Under the pieces are notes generated by a model that did not search any database, had not been told where the DNA came from, and worked only from the letters and a program-made list of their open reading frames with translations. 64,000 bases of DNA from Paracoccus halophilus (GTDB lineage: Bacteria > Pseudomonadota > Alphaproteobacteria > Rhodobacterales > Rhodobacteraceae): contig NZ_JRKN01000019.1 in assembly GCF_000763905.1 (NCBI RefSeq), positions 1 to 64,000 of the forward strand, in the 5' to 3' direction. The translations under genes were made by a program, and so were the position numbers. Each line of letters starts with the position of its first letter. Positions within the stretch are counted from its first letter, which is position 1. Positions 37,015 to 46,154 of this stretch are shown here, in pieces.

Positions 37015-37881
37015 GTGAGCCAGAAGACGTTTCCGGCGGAAGACGGCGCGCAGCTGGCCTATGGCGACGAAGGCCAGGGACTGCCGCTGCTGGCGCTGGC
37101 CGGGCTGACCCGCGACGGGCGCGATTTTGCCTATCTGGCGCGGCATCTGCGTGACGTGCGGCTGATCCGGCTCGACAGTCGCGGCCGCGGCGGATCGGAA
37201 TGGACCGGCGCCGCCACCTATACTGTCGGCCAGGAGGCGCGCGACGCTCTGGCGCTCATGGACCATCTGGGCCTGGCGCGGGCCGCGATCATCGGTTCGT
37301 CGCGCGGCGGGCTGCTGGCAATGGCGATGGCCGCCTCGGCGCCGGACCGGATCAGCGGCATCTGCTTCAACGATACCGGCCCGGTGCTCGAACGCGAGGG
37401 GCTGCTGCGCATCGGCGGCTTCATCGGCATCCGTCCCACCGTTGGCACCCTGCAGGAGGTCGCCGACCGCCTGCCCGCCGCGATGCCGGGCTTTGCCAAT
37501 GTCCCCGCCCAGCGTTGGGTCGAGGAAACCGTGCGCCATTACGTGCAGGAACGCGATGGCGTCGGGCTGACCTATGACCCGGCGCTGCGCGACGCCTTTG
37601 AACTGGCGATGCAGGCCAATCCGCTGCCCGATGCCTGGCCGCTTTTCGATGCCTGCGCCGGGCTGCCGCTGGCGCTGATCCGGGGCGCCGGCTCGGACGT
37701 GCTGACGCATGAAACCGCCATGGCCATGTGCGCGCGCCGCCCCGACATGCTGTACGCGGAAATCCCCGATCGCGGCCATATCCCGTTTCTGGACGAACCC
37801 GAAGCGCTGGCGGTGATCGCCGACTGGCTGGGCAAGGTCCGGCAGCACGAGGCGGAACTCGCCGGCGCCGGAGCGTCCTGA
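37015..37881 (+). CDS. Alpha/beta hydrolase
   Basis: A 288-aa hydrolase. It has LDSRGRGGSEWTG and the nucleophile elbow GSSRGG (Ser near residue 97); a C-terminal RGHIPFLDEPEAL supplies the His. The GTG start at 37015 is preceded by AGGGAGG. It is last in the fabI-DUF3141-pta-ackA-atoDA series, 48 bp after atoA; it could be an esterase or thioesterase for products of the pathway, which is inference. Confidence 0.88.
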   Translation: MSQKTFPAEDGAQLAYGDEGQGLPLLALAGLTRDGRDFAYLARHLRDVRLIRLDSRGRGGSEWTGAATYTVGQEARDALALMDHLGLARAAIIGSSRGGLLAMAMAASAPDRISGICFNDTGPVLEREGLLRIGGFIGIRPTVGTLQEVADRLPAAMPGFANVPAQRWVEETVRHYVQERDGVGLTYDPALRDAFELAMQANPLPDAWPLFDACAGLPLALIRGAGSDVLTHETAMAMCARRPDMLYAEIPDRGHIPFLDEPEALAVIADWLGKVRQHEAELAGAGAS

Positions 37882-37902
37882 CCGCGCGGCGCGGGGTATC
37901 GG

Positions 37903-37931
37903 CGGGGCGCGCGGGGAAACCCGGCGCCCCG
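37903..37931. terminator. Hairpin with GAAA tetraloop between convergent genes
   Basis: CGGGGCGC (37903-37910), bulged G, CGGG (37912-37915), loop GAAA, CCCG (37920-37923) and GCGCCCCG (37924-37931) make a 12-bp stem. It separates the acyl operon from the convergent 1453-aa gene. Confidence 0.65.
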
Positions 37932-37937
37932 GCGCGA

Positions 37938-40900
37938 TCAGAACTCGACCTTGGGCCGCGCCAGTTCGGGCGGCGGCGCCTCGGCCGCGCCGCTTTCGGC
38001 CAGCTTGCGATCCATCAGCCACAGCTTGAGCACCAGCGTGTCGCGCTCTTCCGAGACGAAGGCGGTCACCACGGTGCCGCAGCGCGCGACATCGGGCGGC
38101 CGCGTATCGTTCTGCGTCCGGGTGGTCTGCGGCCAGCCATAGGTGTGCCAGAAGCTGTTATTCTCGTATCTGGTCCGCCCTGAATTGGGCGTTCCGTCCG
38201 CCGCCGCCATCTCGGGCAGTTCCCCGCCATCGTAGACATAGAAGGTCGAGCGGCCACCGCAAAAGCCGTACCTGTCCTCATCGACGGGCAGATCGCCCCA
38301 TGTCCATTGCCCCTTGCCAAGTTCGGTCAGGCCGGGGCCGTATTTGTCGATCAGGCTTTGCTTGAGCCCGGCGATGGACACCTGGGCCGAATCGAATTCC
38401 AGCCAGCGCATGATGGCGACCACCTGTTGCGCGTCGGTATGGGGCGCATAGATGGCGGCCAGCGCCTCGGGGCGGTTCGGATCGACAAAGCCGCTGGCCG
38501 AGCCGAAGATGCTCTTGCCCGCCTTGCTGGTCGTGTAATGCACGCCTTCGGGCAGATGATCCCGGGCGGCTTTCTCGAATTCGGCCAGATCGATGCCAAG
38601 CTCGATCCCAAGAATGTCCACGGCGGCGGGGCCGGTGGCGACAACCGTGTCCCAATCGCCCTTTTTCAGCGTCGGGCCGCGCGTATCCGTGGTGCCGTCA
38701 TCTTTCTGGATAAAGGTCTGCACGCCCTCGACGGCCGCCTTCAGCACCACCACGCCACGCATCCCGGCCGGCGCGTCGGCCAGCCCCTCGACCGGCACAA
38801 GCCGGCGATCGCTGACCGCGAGTTCATAAAGCGCCGAGAACACGCGACCGCCATCGGTCTTGCCGAGATCGGGCTGCTCGGCCACATGGACCAGAACCCC
38901 CACGCTGGCCGGGTCATCGGGCGCGAACTGGCGCAGATAACCCTGCCGCATGCCATTGGCATAGCCGCAATTGGCCATGGCGCGCGTGGCGCCCTGGACA
39001 TAGGTCCAGACCCGATCCGGGCCGGGGCGCGCGCGCGTGCCCGCCAATTCCAGCACCGCGTCGTTCGGCGCCACCTCATAGCCCAGGATCCGCGCCATGT
39101 TGGTGATCGTGAAACGCTGTTGCGGCGCGCTCTGCATGCTGGCCTCGACCATGGCCGAGCAGCCAGAGACGGGATGCTCGCCGCCGCGCCCCACCGGCAG
39201 CATGATCCGTTCGGGAAGCTGCGCGGCGCGGGCCAAAGTCCAGGTCCTGAACGAGGGCAGCAGCACCTCGAGCTGGTCGGGGCGGAGGTCCTGCCGTGGG
39301 TCGCGGAAGAAATTGCCCCAGTCCAGCCGCATATGGCTGTTCGGCTCGTCCTGCTTGCGCTGCGCGTGGATGCGCTCCTTCAGCATGCGTTCCAGCATCA
39401 TCCGGCGATAGCCGCTTTCGTCGTAAAGATCGGGTTGAAGCGACAGCGCCAGCAGATCGACGGCCTCGCCATCCAGCACCAGTTCCTCGGGCACGCCGGT
39501 CGGCTGTTCGGGATCGGCGGCCAGGGCGGCCAGCCGGTCGGGCTGGCCCAGCGTCACGCGGATCTCGGGCTGTTCCGGGAACCGGCCATTGGCCGCGCGG
39601 CCAAAGATCGCCTCTTGCGCGGGTCCGAACTGCAGCGAGGGCGTGATGCCGCCTTCGCCCACAACGCCGGTCATCGCCACCCTGATATAGCCCTTGAGGG
39701 TCCTGTCCTCGCCAAAGAGGGCGGCGACGGCATCGGCCTGTTCCGGCGGCACATGCAGCAGCGCGTAATCATCGGCCAGTTTCGGCGTCAGGTTCGGCGC
39801 CGGGACACCGGACATGTCCTGATCATAGGGCACCGGCATGAAATAGGTGTTGCGCACCGGGAATGCCCGCAGTTCCGGGTCGTAATCCTGTTCGATATAG
39901 AACTGCGCGCCGATCCAGTAGCTTTCCAGCGCCTGCCCCTGCATTTCCTCGCGGAAGGCGGCGGCGCGGTCGCGGCGCTGCGGCTCGGAAAGGCCGCGCC
40001 ACTCGCCCGAGAAGCTGCTGAGCACCGCCTCGGCCGCATCGGGTTGCAGCGCCAGCAGCGCGCCGGCCAGGGTCTTGCCGCTGGTGGCGAAAAGCTCGGG
40101 CGGCAGTTCCTGCATTTCGCCCTCGGCCGGTTTGGTCAGCGCATCGGGAACCGGCAGGTCGCGAACCTTGGCATTGCCGGCGGCATCGGCATAAAGGGCG
40201 ATCGCCTCGACATAGCTGGTCGGGCGCACGGTGTTCACCTCCTGCGCCTGAATGCGGCCGCTGCCGCCGGGGCGCGCCTTGAGGCTGGCCAGCGTGTAAT
40301 CCACCACCAGATACAGGTAGCGGTTGCCCCGCCCGCCGGTCTGTTCCAGATAGTCCAGCAGCGATTGCGCGTCATCCATGCCGATGCGGAAGAAGGGGGT
40401 GATCAGCGGCTCGCGGCTGGTCTGCAACTGCTCGGGCAGCCACAGCCCGTAGAACTTGCTGACGTTCATCGGAAAGCCTTCGCTGTCGAAATCATATTCG
40501 CCCAGCGAGACCCTGCTGATCACGCGCAGGGGCACAGGGGTTTCCGGCGTCCGCTCGACAACCAGCCGGCGCATCGCGGCATCGTTTTCGTTCAGCGCCC
40601 GGCGCACCGCCAGTTCCGAAACGGTGCCGCCGCTGCTGTAGCCGCCGGGCTGGAACATGCCCATGGGGAACATCTCGACCCGCTCGCGTTCGGTCAGCAT
40701 GGATTGCATGACCTGCTGCGCCAGATCGGCCTCCAGCGCGCGATCCGGTTGCGCCTCGATGATCGCGCCCAGCGTCATGGCGCGTTCCAAAAGCCCGTTG
40801 CCGTCCCTGGAATAGCCGCTGCCAAGCATCGGTTCGGCCTGTCCCGTCTGTTTGGCGTTCTGCGCGTCGGTCGCGGTCAGCACGCGGCCCTGATGCACCT

Positions 40901-42299
40901 GCACGCCGTAGATGGCCGCGATCTCCTCGGCCGTGGCTGGGCGGGTGATCTTGCGCATCTCGGGGGCTTCGCCGTCCCAGACATGCAGCACGCGCCCGTC
41001 GCCCTCGACCGGCTGCGCCGCATTGGGCAAGGCGGATTGCAGCACCAGAGAAGCGCGCTGGATCGTCGCCCGCGCCTGACCCGGCGCGTTGCGCCTGATC
41101 TGGGGGGCGGATTGCAGTTCGGACAGTTCCAGTTCCACCCGCAGAACCGGGCGCAGGCGCTGGTCCCGGCTGACTGCCCAGGCGGTCTTGTAATCGGCGG
41201 GCGGCGCCAGGAAGAACGGCGCATCAAGGGTGAAGGGCAGCGGATAGCGCTGCCCGTGCATGTCCAGCCGGGTGATCGCCGGCACGCCGCTGATCTGCGC
41301 GAAGCCCTGCCTCAGTTCGGGATACCATTGCGTGGTCGGCTTGCTCAGCCCGTCCTCGTCAATATTGTCCTGGCCCTGGTTCACGCGCAATTCGATGACC
41401 GCGCGGCGCGGCGGATTGGCGGCGTGATAGGCGGCGGCGGATTCGACAGCGGCCTTGAGCCGGTCCTGCGAGAGCGTGCGGTCGGGCAGGCTGCCATCGG
41501 GCATGAAGGGCATCGTGAGATAGGTCTGCGGATTGCCGGCCTGTTGCCAGAACTGATCCGGGCGCTGGCCCAGGGCCCAGAACAGAAATGCCGCGTAAAG
41601 CTGATCGGCGCCCTGAATGACATCGCTGGCATCGGGGTCGAAGCCGCCGGCGGGACGGGACGTGTCCGTATCGCCGGTGCCGGCCGAAGCGCCGGCCTCC
41701 GGCATGCTGGCCGGGTCGGGAAACAGCGAACTTTCGGTGACCGGGTCGGATTCGGCGAACATCGCGCCGCCGCCAGACGGCATTTGCCCGGCCTGCGCCT
41801 GATAAAGCGCATCGGCGGGCGGCGCGGCCGGGGCCGAGGGCGCCGAGGGCGCGATGCTGACCAGCCGCGTCGCCTGCTGCGGCTGCAGATAGCCGGTCGG
41901 CGCCGCGCCCACCGAGGATTGCCAGGCCGAGATCGCCCGGCGGCTGCCCGGGCCAAGAAGCCCGTCGATCTCGCCCCGGTAATAGCCTGCCTCGGCGAGG
42001 GCGCGCTGAACGGATTTGCGCTCTTCCAGCGACATGGAGGGTTGTTGCGGGCTTGGCGCCGCGGATCGCTGTTGTTGCTGGCGCTGCTGTTGCTGGCGCT
42101 GGATCTGCTGCTGCTGTTGTTGCTGGCGCTGCTGCTGTTGGCGCTGTTGCTGCTGCTGTTGCTGGCGCTGCTGTTCCTGAACCACGGCCCCCAGGAAACC
42201 ACCCAGCAGACGCGCCGCATCGTCGGATCTCGCGGGTGTCCCGACCGCAAGCGACGAGCAGATCCCGGCAACGAAAACACCGCGAAGCAAATCCCGCAT
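37938..42299 (-). CDS. Giant exported protein with poly-Q tract and peptidoglycan-binding domain
   Basis: A 1453-aa protein of unknown function. It has a signal peptide (residues 1 to about 25) and a run of Gln broken by Arg (about 41-78). A PG_binding_1 domain (about 90-147: RALAEAGYYRGEIDGLLGPGSRRAISAWQ) follows, then a Ser/Pro/Ala linker. About 1250 residues with no recognised domain complete it, including YWIGAQFYIEQDYDPELRAFP and VWTYVQGATRAMANCGYANGM. The ATG at 42299 has GGAGAGG upstream. It is convergent with the acyl operon and divergent from a small exported protein. A cell-wall-bound structural or scaffold role is possible but unproven. Confidence 0.85.
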   Translation of the reverse strand: MRDLLRGVFVAGICSSLAVGTPARSDDAARLLGGFLGAVVQEQQRQQQQQQQRQQQQRQQQQQQQIQRQQQQRQQQQRSAAPSPQQPSMSLEERKSVQRALAEAGYYRGEIDGLLGPGSRRAISAWQSSVGAAPTGYLQPQQATRLVSIAPSAPSAPAAPPADALYQAQAGQMPSGGGAMFAESDPVTESSLFPDPASMPEAGASAGTGDTDTSRPAGGFDPDASDVIQGADQLYAAFLFWALGQRPDQFWQQAGNPQTYLTMPFMPDGSLPDRTLSQDRLKAAVESAAAYHAANPPRRAVIELRVNQGQDNIDEDGLSKPTTQWYPELRQGFAQISGVPAITRLDMHGQRYPLPFTLDAPFFLAPPADYKTAWAVSRDQRLRPVLRVELELSELQSAPQIRRNAPGQARATIQRASLVLQSALPNAAQPVEGDGRVLHVWDGEAPEMRKITRPATAEEIAAIYGVQVHQGRVLTATDAQNAKQTGQAEPMLGSGYSRDGNGLLERAMTLGAIIEAQPDRALEADLAQQVMQSMLTERERVEMFPMGMFQPGGYSSGGTVSELAVRRALNENDAAMRRLVVERTPETPVPLRVISRVSLGEYDFDSEGFPMNVSKFYGLWLPEQLQTSREPLITPFFRIGMDDAQSLLDYLEQTGGRGNRYLYLVVDYTLASLKARPGGSGRIQAQEVNTVRPTSYVEAIALYADAAGNAKVRDLPVPDALTKPAEGEMQELPPELFATSGKTLAGALLALQPDAAEAVLSSFSGEWRGLSEPQRRDRAAAFREEMQGQALESYWIGAQFYIEQDYDPELRAFPVRNTYFMPVPYDQDMSGVPAPNLTPKLADDYALLHVPPEQADAVAALFGEDRTLKGYIRVAMTGVVGEGGITPSLQFGPAQEAIFGRAANGRFPEQPEIRVTLGQPDRLAALAADPEQPTGVPEELVLDGEAVDLLALSLQPDLYDESGYRRMMLERMLKERIHAQRKQDEPNSHMRLDWGNFFRDPRQDLRPDQLEVLLPSFRTWTLARAAQLPERIMLPVGRGGEHPVSGCSAMVEASMQSAPQQRFTITNMARILGYEVAPNDAVLELAGTRARPGPDRVWTYVQGATRAMANCGYANGMRQGYLRQFAPDDPASVGVLVHVAEQPDLGKTDGGRVFSALYELAVSDRRLVPVEGLADAPAGMRGVVVLKAAVEGVQTFIQKDDGTTDTRGPTLKKGDWDTVVATGPAAVDILGIELGIDLAEFEKAARDHLPEGVHYTTSKAGKSIFGSASGFVDPNRPEALAAIYAPHTDAQQVVAIMRWLEFDSAQVSIAGLKQSLIDKYGPGLTELGKGQWTWGDLPVDEDRYGFCGGRSTFYVYDGGELPEMAAADGTPNSGRTRYENNSFWHTYGWPQTTRTQNDTRPPDVARCGTVVTAFVSEERDTLVLKLWLMDRKLAESGAAEAPPPELARPKVEF
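42066..42179 (-). repeat. Poly-glutamine-encoding CAG/CAA tract
   Basis: Within the giant gene, codons 41-78 are nearly all CAG or CAA with occasional Arg codons. The antisense strand would read poly-Leu. Such tracts vary in length by slippage. Confidence 0.85.
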
Positions 42300-42565
42300 C
42301 AAACCTCTCCACCATTTGACGATGGGTAAAGCTTGCGTGATTCGCGACAGGCGGGTCAACTTGATTAAATGGTCAAAATTTCGGATGGCCTTGCGCGGTT
42401 CCGGCTGATCCCCGCCGCCCGCCACAATTGGGAAAGGCTTTCAATCCGGATATCGGCGTCATCCAACCGCCTTATTCTTCGGTAAAATCCATTTCCGTTT
42501 GAATGAATCCCGCGCGCGTGTTTCATTTTCCCGCAACCATATCCGTAATCATGCCGGAGTTGCCA

Positions 42566-43183
42566 ATGTCCCGCCTGAACCTTTCCCGCGCCGTCGGTCT
42601 TGCGATTGCCATTCTCGCCACGCCGGCACTTGCACAAAAAACGCCGCAGGAAGTGGCGGCCGAACGCGAGCAATGGCGCCAGGTCTGTGCCGATCCCAAT
42701 CCCGATCTTGCGGCGGGCTATTTGCAGCAGGCGCTGGAAAGCGGCGATCCGATGGCGCGGCGCATCTGCCTTCGCGCGACGCTGGAATCGGAAAACGAGG
42801 ATCTGCGCTCTTCGGCGCTGCGGCAGGTGATCGGCAGCCTGATGCTGATCCGCTTCAACGTCACCGTTCCCGAGGAAGGGGGAAATCGCTATATCGCCCC
42901 ACATCTTCAGAACGGGCTGATCTTTCACGCGACCGAGGGCGATCCGGTATCCGGCCGCGCCATGTGGAGCCCGCTGCTGGCCAATGTCGTCGTCGACGAG
43001 CGTGCGATCGGCCCGGCCAATGTCTTTGGCTCGGATATCATCTGGACCGGCGTCGCGGCATCGAGCGGCCGGCTGCACAATTGCAACCTAAGGGCATCAT
43101 TGGCCCAGGGCTCGCAGGTCGAGGGGCAGCTGGTCTGCGACGGCGATGCCCCCTTTGCCGTGACCGCGAATCTGATGGACTGA
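42566..43183 (+). CDS. Small exported protein, function unknown
   Basis: A 205-aa protein with a signal peptide (MSRLNLSRAVGLAIAILATPALAQ). The mature part has two Cys pairs in reach (C in QVCADPN, C in RRICLRA, later HNCNLRA and LVCDGD), suggesting disulfides. No family is recognised. The ATG at 42566 has GGAG 7 nt upstream; earlier in-frame ATGs at 42503 and 42551 would disrupt the signal. It diverges from the giant gene across 266 bp and converges with the trypsin-like gene 2 bp away. Confidence 0.75.
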   Translation: MSRLNLSRAVGLAIAILATPALAQKTPQEVAAEREQWRQVCADPNPDLAAGYLQQALESGDPMARRICLRATLESENEDLRSSALRQVIGSLMLIRFNVTVPEEGGNRYIAPHLQNGLIFHATEGDPVSGRAMWSPLLANVVVDERAIGPANVFGSDIIWTGVAASSGRLHNCNLRASLAQGSQVEGQLVCDGDAPFAVTANLMD

Positions 43184-43185
43184 CG

Positions 43186-44310
43186 CTATTCCAGCGCGAT
43201 CGCGCCGATCGCGACGCCGCCTTCGCCCGGATCCAGCCGCAGGCGCAGATCCATCGGACCGCTGCGCCGCACCGCGCAGCTTGCCGCGCCATCCGCGCTG
43301 ATCGGGCATTGCGTGCTCAGCGTCCGCCATCCGCCCCCGGGCCAGCGCATTTCAAGCAGCGCGGCCGAGGGCGGGCCACAATCCTCCGTGACCGAGGCGC
43401 GCAGCGTCTCGATCCGCTGTCCCTCGGGGATCGAGATCACGATATCGACCCGGCGTTCGCCCGGCGCCGCCGCGATCCGCCAGCAACCGCCCTGCCCCGA
43501 GCTCAGCCGCGCCAGCGGCGGCGCGCCCGGCTCAAGCCGGCCCAGGATCGCCTCGACCTGATGCGCGACCTCGGCCTGCGGCGCTTGCGGCGCCTGTCCG
43601 CGCAGATGCGCTTCGACCAGCGCAAAGGCAGCGGCGATGCGGTCGAAACGCAGCGCGCGCATGGTATCCGAATCGGGCAGGACCTGCAGCACCATCGCCG
43701 CCGGAACCTCTTGCCCCTGATGATCCATGGTCGCGACCGCGCCGCTGATGCCGCCCTTGAGATAGCGCAGATCGGCCTGATCGCGCGGCGCCAGCAGCAT
43801 CACCGCGCCCTGATCCTCGCCATTCACCATACGCTTGAGCTCGGCCGGGAAACTGGCGGTGGTGGCATCCTGCACGGTTCTGATCACAAACGCCCCGGCC
43901 TGTGGCAGGGTGATGCGAAACAGCCCCTCGGCCAGGCCCAGCCGCGAATTGCAGGCATCCTTGAGCCTCGCGCCTGAACCGACCGGCGCAAAGGCGAGAT
44001 CGGTCGCTCCGGCGGCGGCCTCGACCGCGCCGGGCACCGCGCCGACCGGGATCGGGCGGTCGCTCTGGCCGCTGCGCCCGAGCGTGTCGTCAAAGACGAA
44101 AGCCGCCGGCTCTTGCGCGCCATCGGGCGCGATCACATGCAGCGGCAGCGCCAGCCAGCAGCGCCCGTCGCGGGGCGAGCCGAACAGCCAGCCCTGCCCG
44201 CGCTCGCCGAATCCGGCGCGTATCTGCACCGGCTCGGCCAGCAGCGCGCCGGGCAGCAGGATCAGGATCAGGGCTTTGGCCAGCATCGCGATACGCATGA
44301 ACTCCCTCAC
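43186..44310 (-). CDS. Exported protein with probable trypsin-like fold
   Basis: A 374-aa protein with a signal peptide (about residues 1-25). Motifs fit a chymotrypsin-like peptidase: a core strand GQGWLFG, His58 in WLALPLHVIAP, Asp104 in GATDLAFAPV and Ser189 in GGISGAVATMD (a GxSG box). The C-terminal 130 residues look like a separate beta domain with Cys pairs. Third in an overlapping operon; the GTG start at 44310 overlaps the preceding stop (GTGA), while an ATG at 44298 is an alternative. Activity is inferred from pattern only. Confidence 0.75.
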   Translation of the reverse strand: MREFMRIAMLAKALILILLPGALLAEPVQIRAGFGERGQGWLFGSPRDGRCWLALPLHVIAPDGAQEPAAFVFDDTLGRSGQSDRPIPVGAVPGAVEAAAGATDLAFAPVGSGARLKDACNSRLGLAEGLFRITLPQAGAFVIRTVQDATTASFPAELKRMVNGEDQGAVMLLAPRDQADLRYLKGGISGAVATMDHQGQEVPAAMVLQVLPDSDTMRALRFDRIAAAFALVEAHLRGQAPQAPQAEVAHQVEAILGRLEPGAPPLARLSSGQGGCWRIAAAPGERRVDIVISIPEGQRIETLRASVTEDCGPPSAALLEMRWPGGGWRTLSTQCPISADGAASCAVRRSGPMDLRLRLDPGEGGVAIGAIALE

Positions 44311-45302
44311 TCCCGCGTGGCAACCAGCTGATAGATCGTGATCAGCGTCGGAAACAGAAAGATGAAGCTGGCCACGAACAGCAGCAGCGGCGCGATGGTC
44401 GGGTCGCTGACGGCGGTGACGACCGCGCCGGCGGCGAAAGTCGTGACGCTGGTGCTGGTCTTGACCTGCACGTCCGAGGCATTGGTCAGCGCCTGCACCG
44501 CCAGCCCGCGCCCCTCGGGGTCCAGAATGGCGGTGCCGCGCAGAACATCGGGCGCGCCGCCGTCCTGTCCGGTCGCGCCGATGCCGAAATCGACCCGGCT
44601 GCCGCGCGGGATCTGGAAATCCGCATCCGAAACGCGAAACACGGTCTGTTCATCGGCGCGGCTGGCGCGGCCATAGACGCTGACCGTGCCGCCATGCAGA
44701 TAGTTCCCGGCCGAGGCGGTGGCGGCGATCGTCGCCGCGCCATCGCCCGCAGGCAGCAGCACCGGCGGGATGTCGCGGGGCAGCGCGACCTCGATCGTCT
44801 CGCTGCCGATCTGGCCGGTGCCCAGGATCGGCAGCGGCGCCATGGCCTCCAGCGCCGCATGCGGCAGGATCACGGTAAAGGGCCGGCCATCAAGCCCGCA
44901 ATCGCGCTGGCCGTCGCGCATCACGGTCAGAAACCGGCCCCCGGTTCCGGCGCCGGCGGAATAGCGCAGCGACACCGTCTGCGGCCCCCAGATATATTCG
45001 ACCCGCGCGCCCTGCGCCGGCGCCAGCAACGCGGCAAGCGGCGTCGGCGCGCCCGGCTGAGGGTCCAGACAATCCGGCGCGCGCAGCACCCAGCCGCCGC
45101 GCAGCGCCACCGTCGCCGCACCGGCGCGCGACACCTCGTAGGCAACGTAATTGCTTTGCAGATCCAGCATCAGAAGCGGATCCTGCCGGGGGCGGATCAC
45201 GCCGAACAGGTAAACCACCGCCGTGGCCAGCGCCAGCGCCAGCAATGCAAGCCCAAGCGGCACCAGCAGCCGCGTCAGGCCGCGCCGCAATACCCAGTTC
45301 AA
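44307..45302 (-). CDS. Bitopic membrane protein, function unknown
   Basis: A 331-aa protein with an N-terminal hydrophobic helix (about 13-36, LLVPLGLALLALALATAVVYLFG) and a second near the end (about 303-326, APLLLFVASFIFLFPTLITIY). The 260 residues between are predicted to be periplasmic and beta-rich. No family is recognised. It overlaps the upstream gene by 4 bp and the downstream trypsin-like gene by 4 bp, so the three are one coupled unit. Confidence 0.75.
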   Translation of the reverse strand: MNWVLRRGLTRLLVPLGLALLALALATAVVYLFGVIRPRQDPLLMLDLQSNYVAYEVSRAGAATVALRGGWVLRAPDCLDPQPGAPTPLAALLAPAQGARVEYIWGPQTVSLRYSAGAGTGGRFLTVMRDGQRDCGLDGRPFTVILPHAALEAMAPLPILGTGQIGSETIEVALPRDIPPVLLPAGDGAATIAATASAGNYLHGGTVSVYGRASRADEQTVFRVSDADFQIPRGSRVDFGIGATGQDGGAPDVLRGTAILDPEGRGLAVQALTNASDVQVKTSTSVTTFAAGAVVTAVSDPTIAPLLLFVASFIFLFPTLITIYQLVATRE

Positions 45303-46030
45303 TCGTCCCGTCCCGGCAGGAATATCTCGTAGCGGGTGCGATTCTCGACCAGACCGTCATCCACCACCAGTTCAAAGGCGCTGGTCTGGTGCGCGTCGTC
45401 CAGCGTGACCGGCAAGCGGCAGGTCATGTCGAAGCCGACCCGCAGATCGGCCGCGACCGGCTGGCATGCCACCTCGGCCTGTCCGGCGATCTCGATCCAG
45501 GCGGCGCCGCGCCCGCCGGCATTCAGCTGCACCAGCAATTCGGCGCGGTCGCCCTCGATCTGGCCAAGGCGCGGGATCAGGCTGGTCTCGCCGGCAAGGC
45601 AGCCCTGTTCCTGCGCCGGCATGGCGACGAGGGCGATGTCCTCGGCGTCATAGCCGCGCAGTTCCTCGGTCAGATTCGAGAACGGCTTGAGCAAGGTCCC
45701 GCCCTCGCCATCGGCCGGGCTGCGCAGGATATAGACATTGCGGGCGCTGTAGAAACCGTCGCGGCTGATCGCCCGCAGGCAGAGCGGCCGGCCATCGGCC
45801 GGTGTCGCGATCCGCACGCTGTCGGCCAGAAACGGGCCGGCGGCCAGCCCGCCCAGCACCGCGCCGACGATGACCCCGCCGCCGACATTGGCGGCGCGGC
45901 TGGGGTCGAAATATTCCTCGATCGGGTCATTGGCGGGCACCGCCTCGCGCAGCACCGGCGCATCCTGCGCGGCGGCAAGGCCCGGGACCTGCCCAAGGAC
46001 GAACAAGACGGGAAAAAGCGGTTTCAGCAT
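45299..46030 (-). CDS. Exported protein with glycine-rich membrane helix, function unknown
   Basis: A 243-aa protein with a signal peptide (MLKPLFPVLFVLGQVPGLAAAQ) and a glycine-rich hydrophobic segment GGGVIVGAVLGGLAAGPFLA (about 50-69). The C-terminal half has a beta-rich look and three Cys. No family is recognised. It is first of the three-gene operon; the ATG at 46030 follows AGGTT. The frame further upstream to 46330 runs into miaB antisense and is not used. Confidence 0.72.
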   Translation of the reverse strand: MLKPLFPVLFVLGQVPGLAAAQDAPVLREAVPANDPIEEYFDPSRAANVGGGVIVGAVLGGLAAGPFLADSVRIATPADGRPLCLRAISRDGFYSARNVYILRSPADGEGGTLLKPFSNLTEELRGYDAEDIALVAMPAQEQGCLAGETSLIPRLGQIEGDRAELLVQLNAGGRGAAWIEIAGQAEVACQPVAADLRVGFDMTCRLPVTLDDAHQTSAFELVVDDGLVENRTRYEIFLPGRDD

Positions 46031-46154
46031 GGCAACCTGACGAATCGCAACCTGTGAACGGGACAGGTCCAGTTTGCGGCGCTGGCGATAAGGATCAAGT
46101 TCTTTATGGCCTTTTATCCGCTCCTGACCGAAATGACAGGCGCGGAGGGCATGG

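Noticed and set aside
35344..38022. 892-aa minus-strand frame opposite ackA-atoDA-hydrolase
   Set aside because: The plus-strand genes have conserved motifs and overlapping starts; the minus frame has none.
38307..42329. 1340-aa open frame on the plus strand opposite the giant gene
   Set aside because: It is antisense to a gene with signal peptide, SD and domain. Its product is Arg/Gly/His-rich with poly-Leu opposite poly-Gln, typical of shadows in GC-rich DNA.
42361..42376. TTGATTAAATGGTCAA as an FNR/FnrL site
   Set aside because: The half-sites are spaced 2 bp too far and the second half is GTCAA, not ATCAA.
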